Assembly: GCA_937907325.1 (NCBI GenBank)
Contig: CALERO010000178.1
Coordinates: 1 to 7,127, forward strand
Direction of reading: 5' to 3'
Length of the DNA stretch: 7,127 nucleotides
Source: UBA4716 sp002438865
GTDB lineage: Bacteria; Bacillota; Clostridia; UBA1381
Under the pieces are notes generated by a model. It was not told the origin of the DNA. It made no database searches and worked only from the letters and a program-made list of their open reading frames with translations. The translations under genes were made by a program, and so were the position numbers. Each line of letters opens with the position of its first letter. Positions within the stretch are counted from its first letter, which is position 1. Positions 1 to 5,043 of the stretch are shown piece by piece.

Positions 1-53
1 TTCTATTATATCATACTTTTTCAAAAAACGCAATTTCCTATACAGTAAAAAAC

Positions 54-77
54 AGATAAACCTTAGACGGTTTATCT
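54..77 (-). terminator. Second (distal) rnpB terminator hairpin
   Basis: Read on the minus strand, an 8-9 bp perfect stem (GATAAACC / GGTTTATC, loop of 6) is followed by TGTTTTTTAC, the layout of an intrinsic terminator. It lies just beyond the first terminator of rnpB, so it would act as a back-up. On the plus strand no T-run follows the hairpin, so it is assigned to the minus strand. Confidence 0.6.
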
Positions 78-83
78 ATAATC

Positions 84-112
84 TAAAAAAATCCGCAAAT
101 GCGGATTTTTTA
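84..112 (-). terminator. rnpB intrinsic terminator, possibly bidirectional
   Basis: A perfect inverted repeat (ATCCGC 91-96, GCGGAT 101-106) is flanked by A7 on the left and T6 on the right, so either strand gives a GC stem followed by a U-run. On the minus strand it lies about 15 nt after the 3' end of the RNase P RNA, which makes rnpB the obvious user. Whether it also ends a plus-strand transcript entering from the left cannot be judged from 84 bp. Confidence 0.85.
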
Positions 113-122
113 TTTTTAAGTA

Positions 123-454
123 AATGAGCAAACCTGTAAGCCGGGTTCTGTTTTTGACGGTCATCTATCTAACCGCATCGTTACCGATACGTTCAAGCCT
201 TATACGGGAACACGCCGAGCAAGCTTAACGTTCCCAAAGTTGCTCCGGATAGGGTTTACACGGAAATTCAGTTACCATCTTTCCTGTGCGCTCTTACCGC
301 ACATTTCCACACTTACTCCCCGTAAGGGAAGCGTTTATTTTCTGTTGCACTGTCCCTGGAGTCGCCTCCGCCGGCCGTTAGCCGGTATCCTGCTCTGCGG
401 GGCCCGGACTTTCCTCATATGCGTAAGCATACGCAACCGCCCGGTTTACTCATT
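123..454 (-). ncRNA. rnpB: RNase P RNA, bacterial type A-like
   Basis: This is the catalytic RNA of ribonuclease P, which removes the 5' leader from precursor tRNAs. Read on the minus strand, it has the conserved 5' core GAGGAAAGTCCGGGC (402-416), the block AGTGCAACAGAAAATAAAC (332-350 region), GGTAAGAGCGCAC, TAAACCCTATCCGGAGCAA, and the 3' core ACAGAACCCGGCTTAC (136-151), which forms P4 with the 5' core. The ends are set by the P1 stem: AATGAGTAAACC (443-454) pairs with GGTTTGCTCATT (123-134) with one G-U. The length, about 332 nt, is on the short side of the family. The GGTAAGAGCGCAC block and the TAGATAGATGACCGTC stretch resemble type A rather than the Bacillus type B RNA. It has its own promoter and terminators, so it is a single-gene unit. 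Identification is very firm; the exact 5' nucleotide is inferred from the promoter. Confidence 0.97.
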
Positions 455-459
455 GCTTA

Positions 460-488
460 ATTATATATTATTTTTTGTGAATTGTCAA
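460..488 (-). promoter_or_regulatory. rnpB promoter, consensus sigma-A type
   Basis: On the minus strand the sequence has TTGACA (483-488), a spacer of exactly 17 bp, and TATAAT (460-465): both hexamers match consensus perfectly. The expected start of transcription, 6-7 nt downstream, falls at 453-454, which is the first base of the P1 stem of RNase P RNA. The agreement of two independent signals makes both assignments strong. Confidence 0.93.
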
Positions 489-570
489 ATTCTATTTTTA
501 ATTATTATGAAATTGCAGCAGATTATGCCTGCATTAACCCGAAACACTATCACGTATAATGTGCGTTTTC

Positions 571-647
571 GGCAGGAGCAAGCCCTGCCCTGCGGCGATT
601 GCGGTAATTGCAAACGCAATCTGTAGGTGTTGATGCCCTTATCGCCA
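571..647 (+). repeat. Degenerate compound palindromic block, copy 1
   Basis: The block opens with a hairpin (GGCAGG 571-576, CCTGCC 584-589) and ends in CTGTAGGTGTTGATGCCC (621-638). The second part can fold on itself (GTG...CAC ends, with one wobble and one mismatch). The same order of parts, GGCAG...CCTG.CCTGCGG followed by GCAAAC..AATCTGTAGG.GTTGATGCCC, recurs at 668-778, so this is a diverged direct duplication. It looks like a REP-type intergenic element and does not look coding. Confidence 0.55.
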
Positions 648-667
648 CATATATGATTGTACAATTC

Positions 668-778
668 GGCAGTAATAAGTCCCTGTCCTGCGGGTTTATG
701 GTTTGCGTTGGTTTTGAACGGTGCAGTTTCTAATTTCCGCAAACTTAATCTGTAGGGGTTGATGCCCTCATCAACCCG
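668..778 (+). repeat. Compound palindromic block, copy 2 with intact hairpin
   Basis: This is the second copy of the block at 571-647. The GGCAG...TCCTGCGGG part (668-693) is too decayed to fold well. The end is intact: GGGTTGATG (756-764) pairs perfectly with CATCAACCC (769-777) around a CCCT loop, preceded by TGTAG. The middle (about 694-740) is 30 bp longer than in copy 1, so an insertion or deletion separates them. The intact end matches the inverted element at 812-840. Confidence 0.6.
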
Positions 779-811
779 AAATATTTTTCAATTAATTATG
801 TAATTTTTTAT

Positions 812-840
812 TAGGGACGATGAGGGCATCGTCCCCTACA
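812..840 (-). repeat. REP-like palindrome, inverted copy
   Basis: GGGACGATG (814-822) pairs perfectly with CATCGTCCC (827-835) around AGGG. Read on the minus strand it is TGTAGGGGACGATGCCC and so on, the same element as 751-777 apart from a two-base change in each arm that keeps the pairing. The two copies face each other 36 bp apart, as in BIME-like pairs. It borders the ~102-bp repeat array directly. Confidence 0.65.
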
Positions 841-847
841 AAATAAA

Positions 848-1190
848 AATCTGCAAAATATACATTTACAAAAAATGTTGACAAAAAGAGAAACGAGCAG
901 ATTGCCGTTTTGAAACACGACAGCGTATGTATATTCTCCGAACAGGGAAAAATGGTGAGATATACATTTACAAAAGTGCTGACGGAAAAGAGAAGCAAGT
1001 AGGTTGTCGTTTTGAAACACAACGGTGTATGTATATACTCCGAGCAATGAAAACCTGTTAAATACACATTCACAAAAAGCACTGACGGAAAAGAGAAGCG
1101 AGCAGATCGCTTCAAATCAGACCGCAGACGTATGTATATACTTCAAGGTCTGATTTGGAGATGAGATGCGACGCTTATCTTTTTCGTCAG
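848..1190 (-). repeat. Three-unit modular repeat array downstream of the SDR gene
   Basis: Three tandem units share the core GTATGTATAT, at 925-934, 1027-1036 and 1130-1139, giving a period of 102-103 bp. Two units (878-978, 979-1081) are alike: (C/T)TGAC..AAAGAGAA.C.AG.AG.TTG.CGTTTTGAAACAC, the core, CTCCGA.CA. Each unit, and the array's outer end (857-877), carries a TA.ACATT.ACAAAA spacer. The unit next to the gene (1082-1190) has the same core and outer arm but a different inside: a long imperfect palindrome described separately. AATCTGC (848-854) with GCAGATT (897-903) closes the outer end. Read on the minus strand the array starts inside the SDR stop codon. It runs in the same sense as the second array at 4801-5043. 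An open frame of 107 codons on the minus strand through it merely mirrors the repeat period. Confidence 0.85.
1082..1190. repeat. Long hairpin unit (unit A), copy 1
   Basis: This is a 109-bp nested inverted repeat. The outer arms, 1082-1100 (CTGACGGAAAAGAGAAGCG) and 1172-1190 (CGCTTATCTTTTTCGTCAG), pair over 19 positions with two mismatches. The inner arms, 1112-1123 and 1147-1158 (TCAAATCAGACC / GGTCTGATTTGG), pair over 12 with one G-T. The loop holds the GTATGTATATAC core. The 72 bp 1101-1172 match 4817-4888 in reverse orientation with six differences. As RNA below the SDR gene it would make a long 3'-end hairpin, though no U-run follows it closely. It could alternatively be a small non-autonomous mobile element; no target-site duplication is evident. 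Confidence 0.8.
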
Positions 1191-1903
1191 ATTATTAAAC
1201 CGCCGTTTATGCCCATAACCTGTCCCGTTATGAAAGAGGAGGAGTCGGAGGCAAGGAATAAAGCGGCTTTTGCTACTTCTTCGGGAGTTCCGATGCGGTT
1301 TAGGGGGGTTTCTTCGCAAAGCGATGTAATGTCCTCTTTTGTAAGTTCGCCGTTCATATCGGTGTCTATCACTCCGGGAGAAATGCAGTTTACGTTTATG
1401 CCGGAAAGTCCCATTTCTTTTGCAAGCGCTTTTGTAAAACCGATTACAGCAGCTTTTGACGCACTGTAATGCACCTCACAGCTGCCGCCGCTCTCGCCCC
1501 ACATAGAAGAAATGTTTATAATTTTTCCGTATTTATTGTGTATCATATCTTTTATAAAGGCTTTTGTGATAAGAAACATACCTTTTACATTTGTATTAAA
1601 CATATTGTCCCAGTCGGACTCGGATATATCGGTAAACATTTTTATCTGCGATATGCCGGCATTGTTTATAAGCACCGAAACACCGCCGTAATTTTCTTTT
1701 ATAAATGCGGCGGCTTTTTCTACATCATCTGCTTTTGAAACATCTGCTTTTACGGGAATTGCGCCTGTTTCGGAGCAGATTTTTAAAGCTTCGTCCTCGC
1801 TTTTATTATAATTAAAAAACACACGGTACCCGTTTTTTGCAAATTCGTACACACACGCCTTGCCTATACCTCTGCTGCCGCCCGTTATCAATACATTTTT
1901 CAC
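1187..1903 (-). CDS. SDR-family oxidoreductase, FabG-like
   Basis: This 238-residue protein is a classical short-chain dehydrogenase/reductase, the usual length for the family, and soluble. Seen directly: the NAD(P)-binding turn TGGSRGIG (7-14), NNAG (80-83), the catalytic tetrad Asn105 (in NVKG), Ser133, Tyr146 and Lys150 (YSASK), and the PG turn (176-177). N31 and K34 after the second strand suit NADPH. Reaction by family: NADPH-dependent carbonyl reduction. It resembles both 3-oxoacyl-ACP reductase and the Firmicute SDR group named elongation factor P 5-aminopentanone reductase (YmfI type); I lean to the latter from the overall sequence, but no efp or fatty-acid gene is nearby to settle it. 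The start is GTG at 1901-1903, nine bases after GGGG (1913-1916). The gene is divergent from dnaA and has its own promoter. Its stop overlaps the tip of the repeat array, whose hairpin probably forms the 3' end of the message. Confidence 0.9.
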   Translation of the reverse strand: MKNVLITGGSRGIGKACVYEFAKNGYRVFFNYNKSEDEALKICSETGAIPVKADVSKADDVEKAAAFIKENYGGVSVLINNAGISQIKMFTDISESDWDNMFNTNVKGMFLITKAFIKDMIHNKYGKIINISSMWGESGGSCEVHYSASKAAVIGFTKALAKEMGLSGINVNCISPGVIDTDMNGELTKEDITSLCEETPLNRIGTPEEVAKAALFLASDSSSFITGQVMGINGGLII

Positions 1904-1947
1904 CGTTTTTATCCCCTTTGCTCATTAAAAAGACGAGTTTTTTCTAT

Positions 1948-1976
1948 ATTATATATATTTTTTTTGAAAATATCAA
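1948..1976 (-). promoter_or_regulatory. SDR gene promoter
   Basis: On the minus strand TTGATA (1971-1976) and TATAAT (1948-1953) are separated by 17 bp, giving a start near 1941 and a leader of about 38 nt. It lies back to back with the dnaA promoter: the two -35 boxes are only 9 bp apart and form the arms of the small inverted repeat ATCAAG...CTTGAT (1972-1990). Confidence 0.8.
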
Positions 1977-1985
1977 GTTTTTTTC

Positions 1986-2014
1986 TTGATTAATTCGTAA
2001 AAATTTGATATTAT
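1986..2014 (+). promoter_or_regulatory. dnaA promoter
   Basis: TTGATT (1986-1991) and TATTAT (2009-2014) are 17 bp apart, placing the start near 2021 and giving a leader of about 74 nt before the TTG start. I see no DnaA-box-like 9-mer in the promoter, so the autoregulation by DnaA known in many bacteria is not evident here. Confidence 0.75.
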
Positions 2015-2080
2015 ATTAAGATAGGTTAACTATGTTTAAATACGGTAAAAATAAAATGAGGGCATTAAATAATTTCTGTA

Positions 2081-2086
2081 AGGAGG
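2081..2086 (+). promoter_or_regulatory. dnaA ribosome binding site that fixes the TTG start
   Basis: AGGAGG (within TAAGGAGGT) lies 8 bases before TTG at 2095. The in-frame ATG at 2032 has only a weak AGG before it. The site therefore decides for the TTG start. Confidence 0.88.
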
Positions 2087-2094
2087 TAAAAATA

Positions 2095-3399
2095 TTGGAT
2101 ATTAATAAAGTATGGGAAGAAGTTCTTGAAAACGTGAAAAACACGGTAAGCACTCAAGTCGGATACAATGTTCACGTAAAATCCTCCGTCCCCGTATCCG
2201 CCACAGAATCGGTATTTACAATAAGAGTTCCAATTACAATAAACCGAAATATGATACAGTTCCGGTACAAGGACTGCATAGAATCGGCACTGGAGAAAGT
2301 AACGGGAAAGAAGTATAATCTTAAAGTTCTCGTAATAGGCGAGGACGAGGACGAAGAAGAAAAACTGCCCGTTTCCGATACGGTAAACCCGAAATATACT
2401 TTTGAAAACTTTGTCGTAGGTTCGTCAAACGAATATGCGGCGGCTACTGCCATAAGCACTGCTGAAAATCCCGGATATATATACAATCCGCTTTTCATAT
2501 ACGGTAATTCGGGTTTGGGTAAAACCCACCTTATGCACGCAATCGGAAACAAAATAATACATAATAATCCGAGGCTTAAGGTTTTGTATGTAACGAGCGA
2601 GCATTTTACAAACGACTTCATTAACGCACTAAAGGACAAGAAAATGTCCGAATTTAAAACAAACTACAGAACGGTTGACGTTTTATTGATAGACGATATA
2701 CAGTTTCTGCATAACAAAGAGGGTATACAGGAAGAATTTTTCCATACCTTTAACGACCTCTACAGTATGAACAAGCAGATAGTTATTACAAGCGACCGAA
2801 AGCCGTCCGAACTGAAAAACCTTGAAGAAAGGCTTGTAACAAGATTTTCGCAGGGACTTCCGATAGACGTAAACGTGCCTAACTTTGAAACGAGAATGGC
2901 AATACTTAAAAAGAAAGCGGAAATGCAGGGCATATCTATTAACGAGGACGTACTCTCATACATTGCCGACAGAATTAAATCAAACATACGTGAGCTTGAG
3001 GGCGCATTGTTAAAAATTATATCAATGTCGGAAATGTCGCACAGGGAAATGAATGTGGAACTTGCGGAATACGTTATAAAATCCATTCTTCCTGAGGACG
3101 GAATAGTTAAAATAACGCCGAACAAGATAATGGACAAGGTTTCAGTATTCTACAACATCACAAAAGACGATCTGATGGGAAAAATTAAGACCAAAAACGT
3201 TGCCTTTCCCCGTCAGATAGCAATGTACCTTTGCTACAAGCTAACCGATATGAACTACACAACAATAGGAAAAGCAATAGGAAACAAAGACAGAACAACG
3301 GTTATGTACAACGTAGACAAGATAGAAAAAGAAATTTCACACAATGAAAGTTTAAAAGAGGACATCAACTGCATAATAAAGGATTTGCAGTCGATATAG
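2095..3399 (+). CDS. dnaA: Chromosomal replication initiator DnaA
   Basis: DnaA is the AAA+ ATPase that binds DnaA boxes at oriC, forms a filament on single-stranded DNA and opens the origin. From TTG at 2095 it has 434 residues. Domain I is 1-80 (MDINKVWEEVLENVK is the usual start); domain II is very short and acidic (82-90). Domain III has Walker A GNSGLGKTH (137-145), Walker B VLLIDDIQF (196-204), sensor 1 ITSD (231-234), the arginine-finger region with R250, and sensor 2 RELEGAL (299-304). Domain IV (about 340-434) has the basic-loop FPRQIAMYL and the helix-turn-helix (384-405). Odd point: the recognition motif reads D399-R400-T401-T402, where nearly all DnaA have D-H-T-T. An in-frame ATG at 2032 would add 21 residues that match no DnaA N terminus, so it is rejected. 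The stop is followed directly by the first origin box. Confidence 0.97.
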   Translation: MDINKVWEEVLENVKNTVSTQVGYNVHVKSSVPVSATESVFTIRVPITINRNMIQFRYKDCIESALEKVTGKKYNLKVLVIGEDEDEEEKLPVSDTVNPKYTFENFVVGSSNEYAAATAISTAENPGYIYNPLFIYGNSGLGKTHLMHAIGNKIIHNNPRLKVLYVTSEHFTNDFINALKDKKMSEFKTNYRTVDVLLIDDIQFLHNKEGIQEEFFHTFNDLYSMNKQIVITSDRKPSELKNLEERLVTRFSQGLPIDVNVPNFETRMAILKKKAEMQGISINEDVLSYIADRIKSNIRELEGALLKIISMSEMSHREMNVELAEYVIKSILPEDGIVKITPNKIMDKVSVFYNITKDDLMGKIKTKNVAFPRQIAMYLCYKLTDMNYTTIGKAIGNKDRTTVMYNVDKIEKEISHNESLKEDINCIIKDLQSI

Positions 3400-3563
3400 T
3401 GTGTATAACTGCGTGGATAAGCTGTATAAAAAATGTTAATAAAATTTTTAAGGAAAAAACAGGAAAAATTTATCAACATCTATTAACCCTGTATCAACGG
3501 ATAAAAAAGGACAAAAATGCAAGCTTTTACAAGGGCTTGTACGGGTTATCAATCAAATCCACG

Positions 3564-3581
3564 CTACTACTATTACTACTA
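3564..3581 (+). other. DnaA-trio run in the unwinding element
   Basis: CTA-CTA-CTA-TTA-CTA-CTA gives, on the other strand, six consecutive 3'-(G/A)AT-5' triplets. In Bacillus subtilis such triplets load DnaA onto one strand next to the last boxes. Here the run directly follows a GC patch and two weak boxes, in the expected polarity, and precedes a purely A/T stretch (3580-3593). Confidence 0.87.
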
Positions 3582-3588
3582 TATAATA

Positions 3589-3622
3589 TTTTTGTTATAT
3601 ATATAAATATATATAACAAAAA
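3589..3622. repeat. AT-rich perfect palindrome in the origin
   Basis: TTTTTGTTATATATA (3589-3603) and TATATATAACAAAAA (3608-3622) are a perfect 15-bp inverted repeat with a 4-base loop. It lies immediately downstream of the DnaA-trios, where strand opening should begin. It could favour cruciform or hairpin formation when unwound. As RNA it would be a weak hairpin followed by ACGGATTTTTT, so a role as a dnaA terminator is also possible. Confidence 0.7.
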
Positions 3623-3668
3623 CGGATTTTTTAAATAAGAGGATAACTTATTCACGGGAGGAATAAAA

Positions 3669-4802
3669 ATGAAATTAATATGTAACAAGGAAAAGCTTAC
3701 GGAAATAATAAACACCGTTCAGAAGGCAGTTGCTCCGAAAGCGGTTATGCCTATTTTGGAGTGTATTAAAATAGACGCATCGGCAGACGGAAACGTTGTA
3801 TTTACGGGAAACAACATTGATCTTTGCATAGAATACAATGCGCAGTGCAATGTCCCCGAGGGCGGAACAATCGCTCTTGCGTCGAGAATGTTCGGTGAAA
3901 TAGTAAGAAGTATGCCTGACGGTGACGTTACAATATCGACCGACGACACAAATAACGTTACAAAAATAAAGAACGGAGCAAGTGAGTTTAACATACAGGG
4001 ACTTTCTTCAAACGAATATCCCGCCGCTCCCGTGCTTGATGAAAAATTCAGATTTTCGCTTACTCAGAATATATTGAAAAAGCTTATAAGAAAAACAATT
4101 TCGTTTATATCATTAAACGAGGGTAAAAAGCCTGTTTTGACGGGAGCTTTGTTTGATATTAAGAACGGAAAATTAAACATCGCCGCATCGGACGGTCACA
4201 GGCTGGCGGTAGTGCGTGAAGAAATAAAGGAAAATATCCCCGATACAAGCTTTGTTGTGCCGAGAATGGCTCTTAATGAGATGTCTAAAATATTAAAGGA
4301 CGAAGAAGAAAAGGTTGAAATAATAGTTTCAGACCGCCACGCTCTGTTTGATTTCGGATATTACCAGGTTTACACAAGACTTCTTGACGGCGATTTCTTA
4401 AATTACGAGGCTATAATTTCGGTTGTAAACACAATAAACGTTGTTGTTGACAAGAGAATAATAACGGACAGCCTTGAAAGAGCATTGCTTCTTATAAATG
4501 ATGATATTTCGGCAAAATCGGACAACAGAGTTCCTGTAAGATTTAACATAGCGTACAACAAGATAGACGTTTCCTGCATAACGGGAAAAGGTCAGGTAAA
4601 CGATACGGTGAGCGCACAGATTGACGGCGGAGACCTTACCATAGGCTTTAACTGCAGATTTTTGCTTGACGCATTAAACGGCTGTGAGGACGAAAAAGTA
4701 AAGATAGAATTCAGCGCACCGACCAGCGGCTGCTTTGTACGTTCCACCACAGGCGATGACTCATATGTATACATGGTACTCCCTGTTCGTCTTTACAATT
4801 AA
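3669..4802 (+). CDS. dnaN: DNA polymerase III beta subunit (sliding clamp)
   Basis: DnaN dimerises into the ring that tethers DNA polymerase III and other enzymes to DNA. The 377-residue product has the normal family length and three repeated clamp folds (about 1-125, 126-250, 251-377). Seen directly: an N terminus of the type MKLICNKEKL, PILECIKI (28-35), the SDGHRLAV motif in domain 2, and the C-terminal MVLPVRLYN, the family's MxLPVR ending that lies at the partner-binding pocket. The ATG at 3669 follows GGGAGG (3656-3661) by 7 bases; that site overlaps a DnaA-box-like sequence (3648-3656). It follows dnaA in the same direction. A TATAAT at 3582-3587 lacks a good -35, so an own promoter is uncertain. 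recF does not follow, unlike in most Firmicutes. The stop codon TAA (4800-4802) overlaps the first bases of the second repeat array. Confidence 0.97.
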   Translation: MKLICNKEKLTEIINTVQKAVAPKAVMPILECIKIDASADGNVVFTGNNIDLCIEYNAQCNVPEGGTIALASRMFGEIVRSMPDGDVTISTDDTNNVTKIKNGASEFNIQGLSSNEYPAAPVLDEKFRFSLTQNILKKLIRKTISFISLNEGKKPVLTGALFDIKNGKLNIAASDGHRLAVVREEIKENIPDTSFVVPRMALNEMSKILKDEEEKVEIIVSDRHALFDFGYYQVYTRLLDGDFLNYEAIISVVNTINVVVDKRIITDSLERALLLINDDISAKSDNRVPVRFNIAYNKIDVSCITGKGQVNDTVSAQIDGGDLTIGFNCRFLLDALNGCEDEKVKIEFSAPTSGCFVRSTTGDDSYVYMVLPVRLYN

Positions 4803-4905
4803 CAGAAAAAATAAACGGCGCATCTCATCTTCAAATCAGACTTTGAAGTATACACATACGTCTGCAGTCTGATTTGAAGCAATCTGCTTGTTTATTTTTT
4901 CTGTT
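4801..4905. repeat. Long hairpin unit (unit A), copy 2
   Basis: The outer arms AACAGAAAAAATAAAC (4801-4816) and GTTTATTTTTTCTGTT (4890-4905) are a perfect 16-bp inverted repeat. The inner arms CTTCAAATCAGACT (4829-4842) and AGTCTGATTTGAAG (4866-4879) are a perfect 14-bp one. The loop carries GAAGTATACACATACGTC. The outer arms differ from those of copy 1 (1082-1190), yet both pair, and the inner arms differ by one exchanged base pair. It begins inside the dnaN stop codon. Confidence 0.85.
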
Positions 4906-5043
4906 GAAAAATGGCGCATTTCACCATTTTTCCTGCTCGGAGTATATACATACGCCGTCGCAGGTCAAAACGGCAATCTGCTTGTTTCTTTTTCTTGTTA
5001 AAAAAATAGAAAAATTTGCCGTTTTTATTGATTGGAGCAGATT
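4801..5043 (+). repeat. Two-unit modular repeat array downstream of dnaN
   Basis: This is the second copy of the family seen at 848-1190, in the same sense with respect to the upstream gene. Unit A (4801-4905) is the long hairpin. Unit B (about 4906-5000) has CACCATTTTTCC, GCTCGGAGTATATACATACG, then TCAAAACGGCAATCTGCTTG, matching the B units of the first array at most positions. The shared cores (ATACACATAC 4850, ATATACATAC 4944) are 94 bp apart. Further hairpins are GAAAAATGG/CCATTTTTC (4906-4914, 4924-4932) and AAAACGGCAA/TTGCCGTTTT (4967-4976, 5016-5025). The latter ends in a T-run, so it may terminate dnaN transcription. AATCTGCT (4975-4982) with AGCAGATT (5036-5043) closes the array as in copy 1. 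Confidence 0.85.

Larger units (their letters stand above)
489..847. other. Non-coding spacer with REP-like palindromes
   Basis: I see no credible gene here. Open frames of up to about 85 codons exist on both strands, but they run through hairpin repeats, have no ribosome binding site and resemble no protein family. The stretch holds two degenerate copies of a compound block (571-647 and 668-778) and an inverted palindrome (812-840), described separately. The bases 489-570 carry nothing I can name. Confidence 0.7.
3400..3668 (+). other. oriC: Chromosomal replication origin oriC
   Basis: The 269-bp dnaA-dnaN gap has the full layout of a Bacillus-type unwinding origin. Box-like 9-mers compared with TTATNCACA: 3400-3408 (TTATACACA, minus, perfect), 3412-3420 (TTATCCACG, minus, one off), 3434-3442 (TTATTAACA, minus, one off), 3470-3478 (TTATCAACA, one off) and 3648-3656 (TTATTCACG, one off). 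Weaker ones lie at 3421-3429, 3546-3554 and 3555-3563. After the last two come the short GC patch CCACGC, six DnaA-trios and an AT-rich tract with a palindrome. Order and polarity match the basal unwinding system described in Bacillus subtilis: boxes, GC patch, trios, AT-rich DNA. No protein gene is present; small frames here lack any support. Confidence 0.9.

Noticed and set aside
240..626. Plus-strand open frame of 128 codons
   Set aside because: It is antisense to the RNase P RNA and continues into its promoter and the palindromes; chance frame.
485..742. Minus-strand open frame of 85 codons
   Set aside because: It lies within the degenerate palindromic blocks, with low-complexity composition and no plausible ribosome binding site.
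792..1115. Minus-strand open frame of 107 codons with a repeated protein pattern (SEYIHT, CFKT, FVNVY)
   Set aside because: The protein periodicity simply follows the 102-bp DNA repeat. There is no ribosome binding site, the frame runs into the REP-like palindrome, and the second array at 4801-5043 does not keep the frame.
848..1190. CRISPR array
   Set aside because: The repeats are long (about 102 bp), similar along most of their length and only three in number; there are no short identical repeats with unique spacers and no cas genes.
1155..1469. Plus-strand open frame of 104 codons
   Set aside because: Antisense of the SDR gene, which has all catalytic motifs in its own frame.
2172..2639. 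Minus-strand open frame of 155 codons within dnaA
   Set aside because: Shadow of dnaA, whose frame is supported by domain motifs; the serine run is the complement of the acidic domain II codons.
3582..3587. TATAAT as -10 of a dnaN promoter
   Set aside because: The sequence 17 bp upstream (CCACGC) is no -35 box, and the hexamer is part of the AT-rich unwinding region; not enough for a promoter call.
3399..3638. Plus-strand open frame of 79 codons between dnaA and dnaN
   Set aside because: It spans the origin boxes, trios and palindrome; the composition reflects AT-rich non-coding DNA and no ribosome binding site precedes it.
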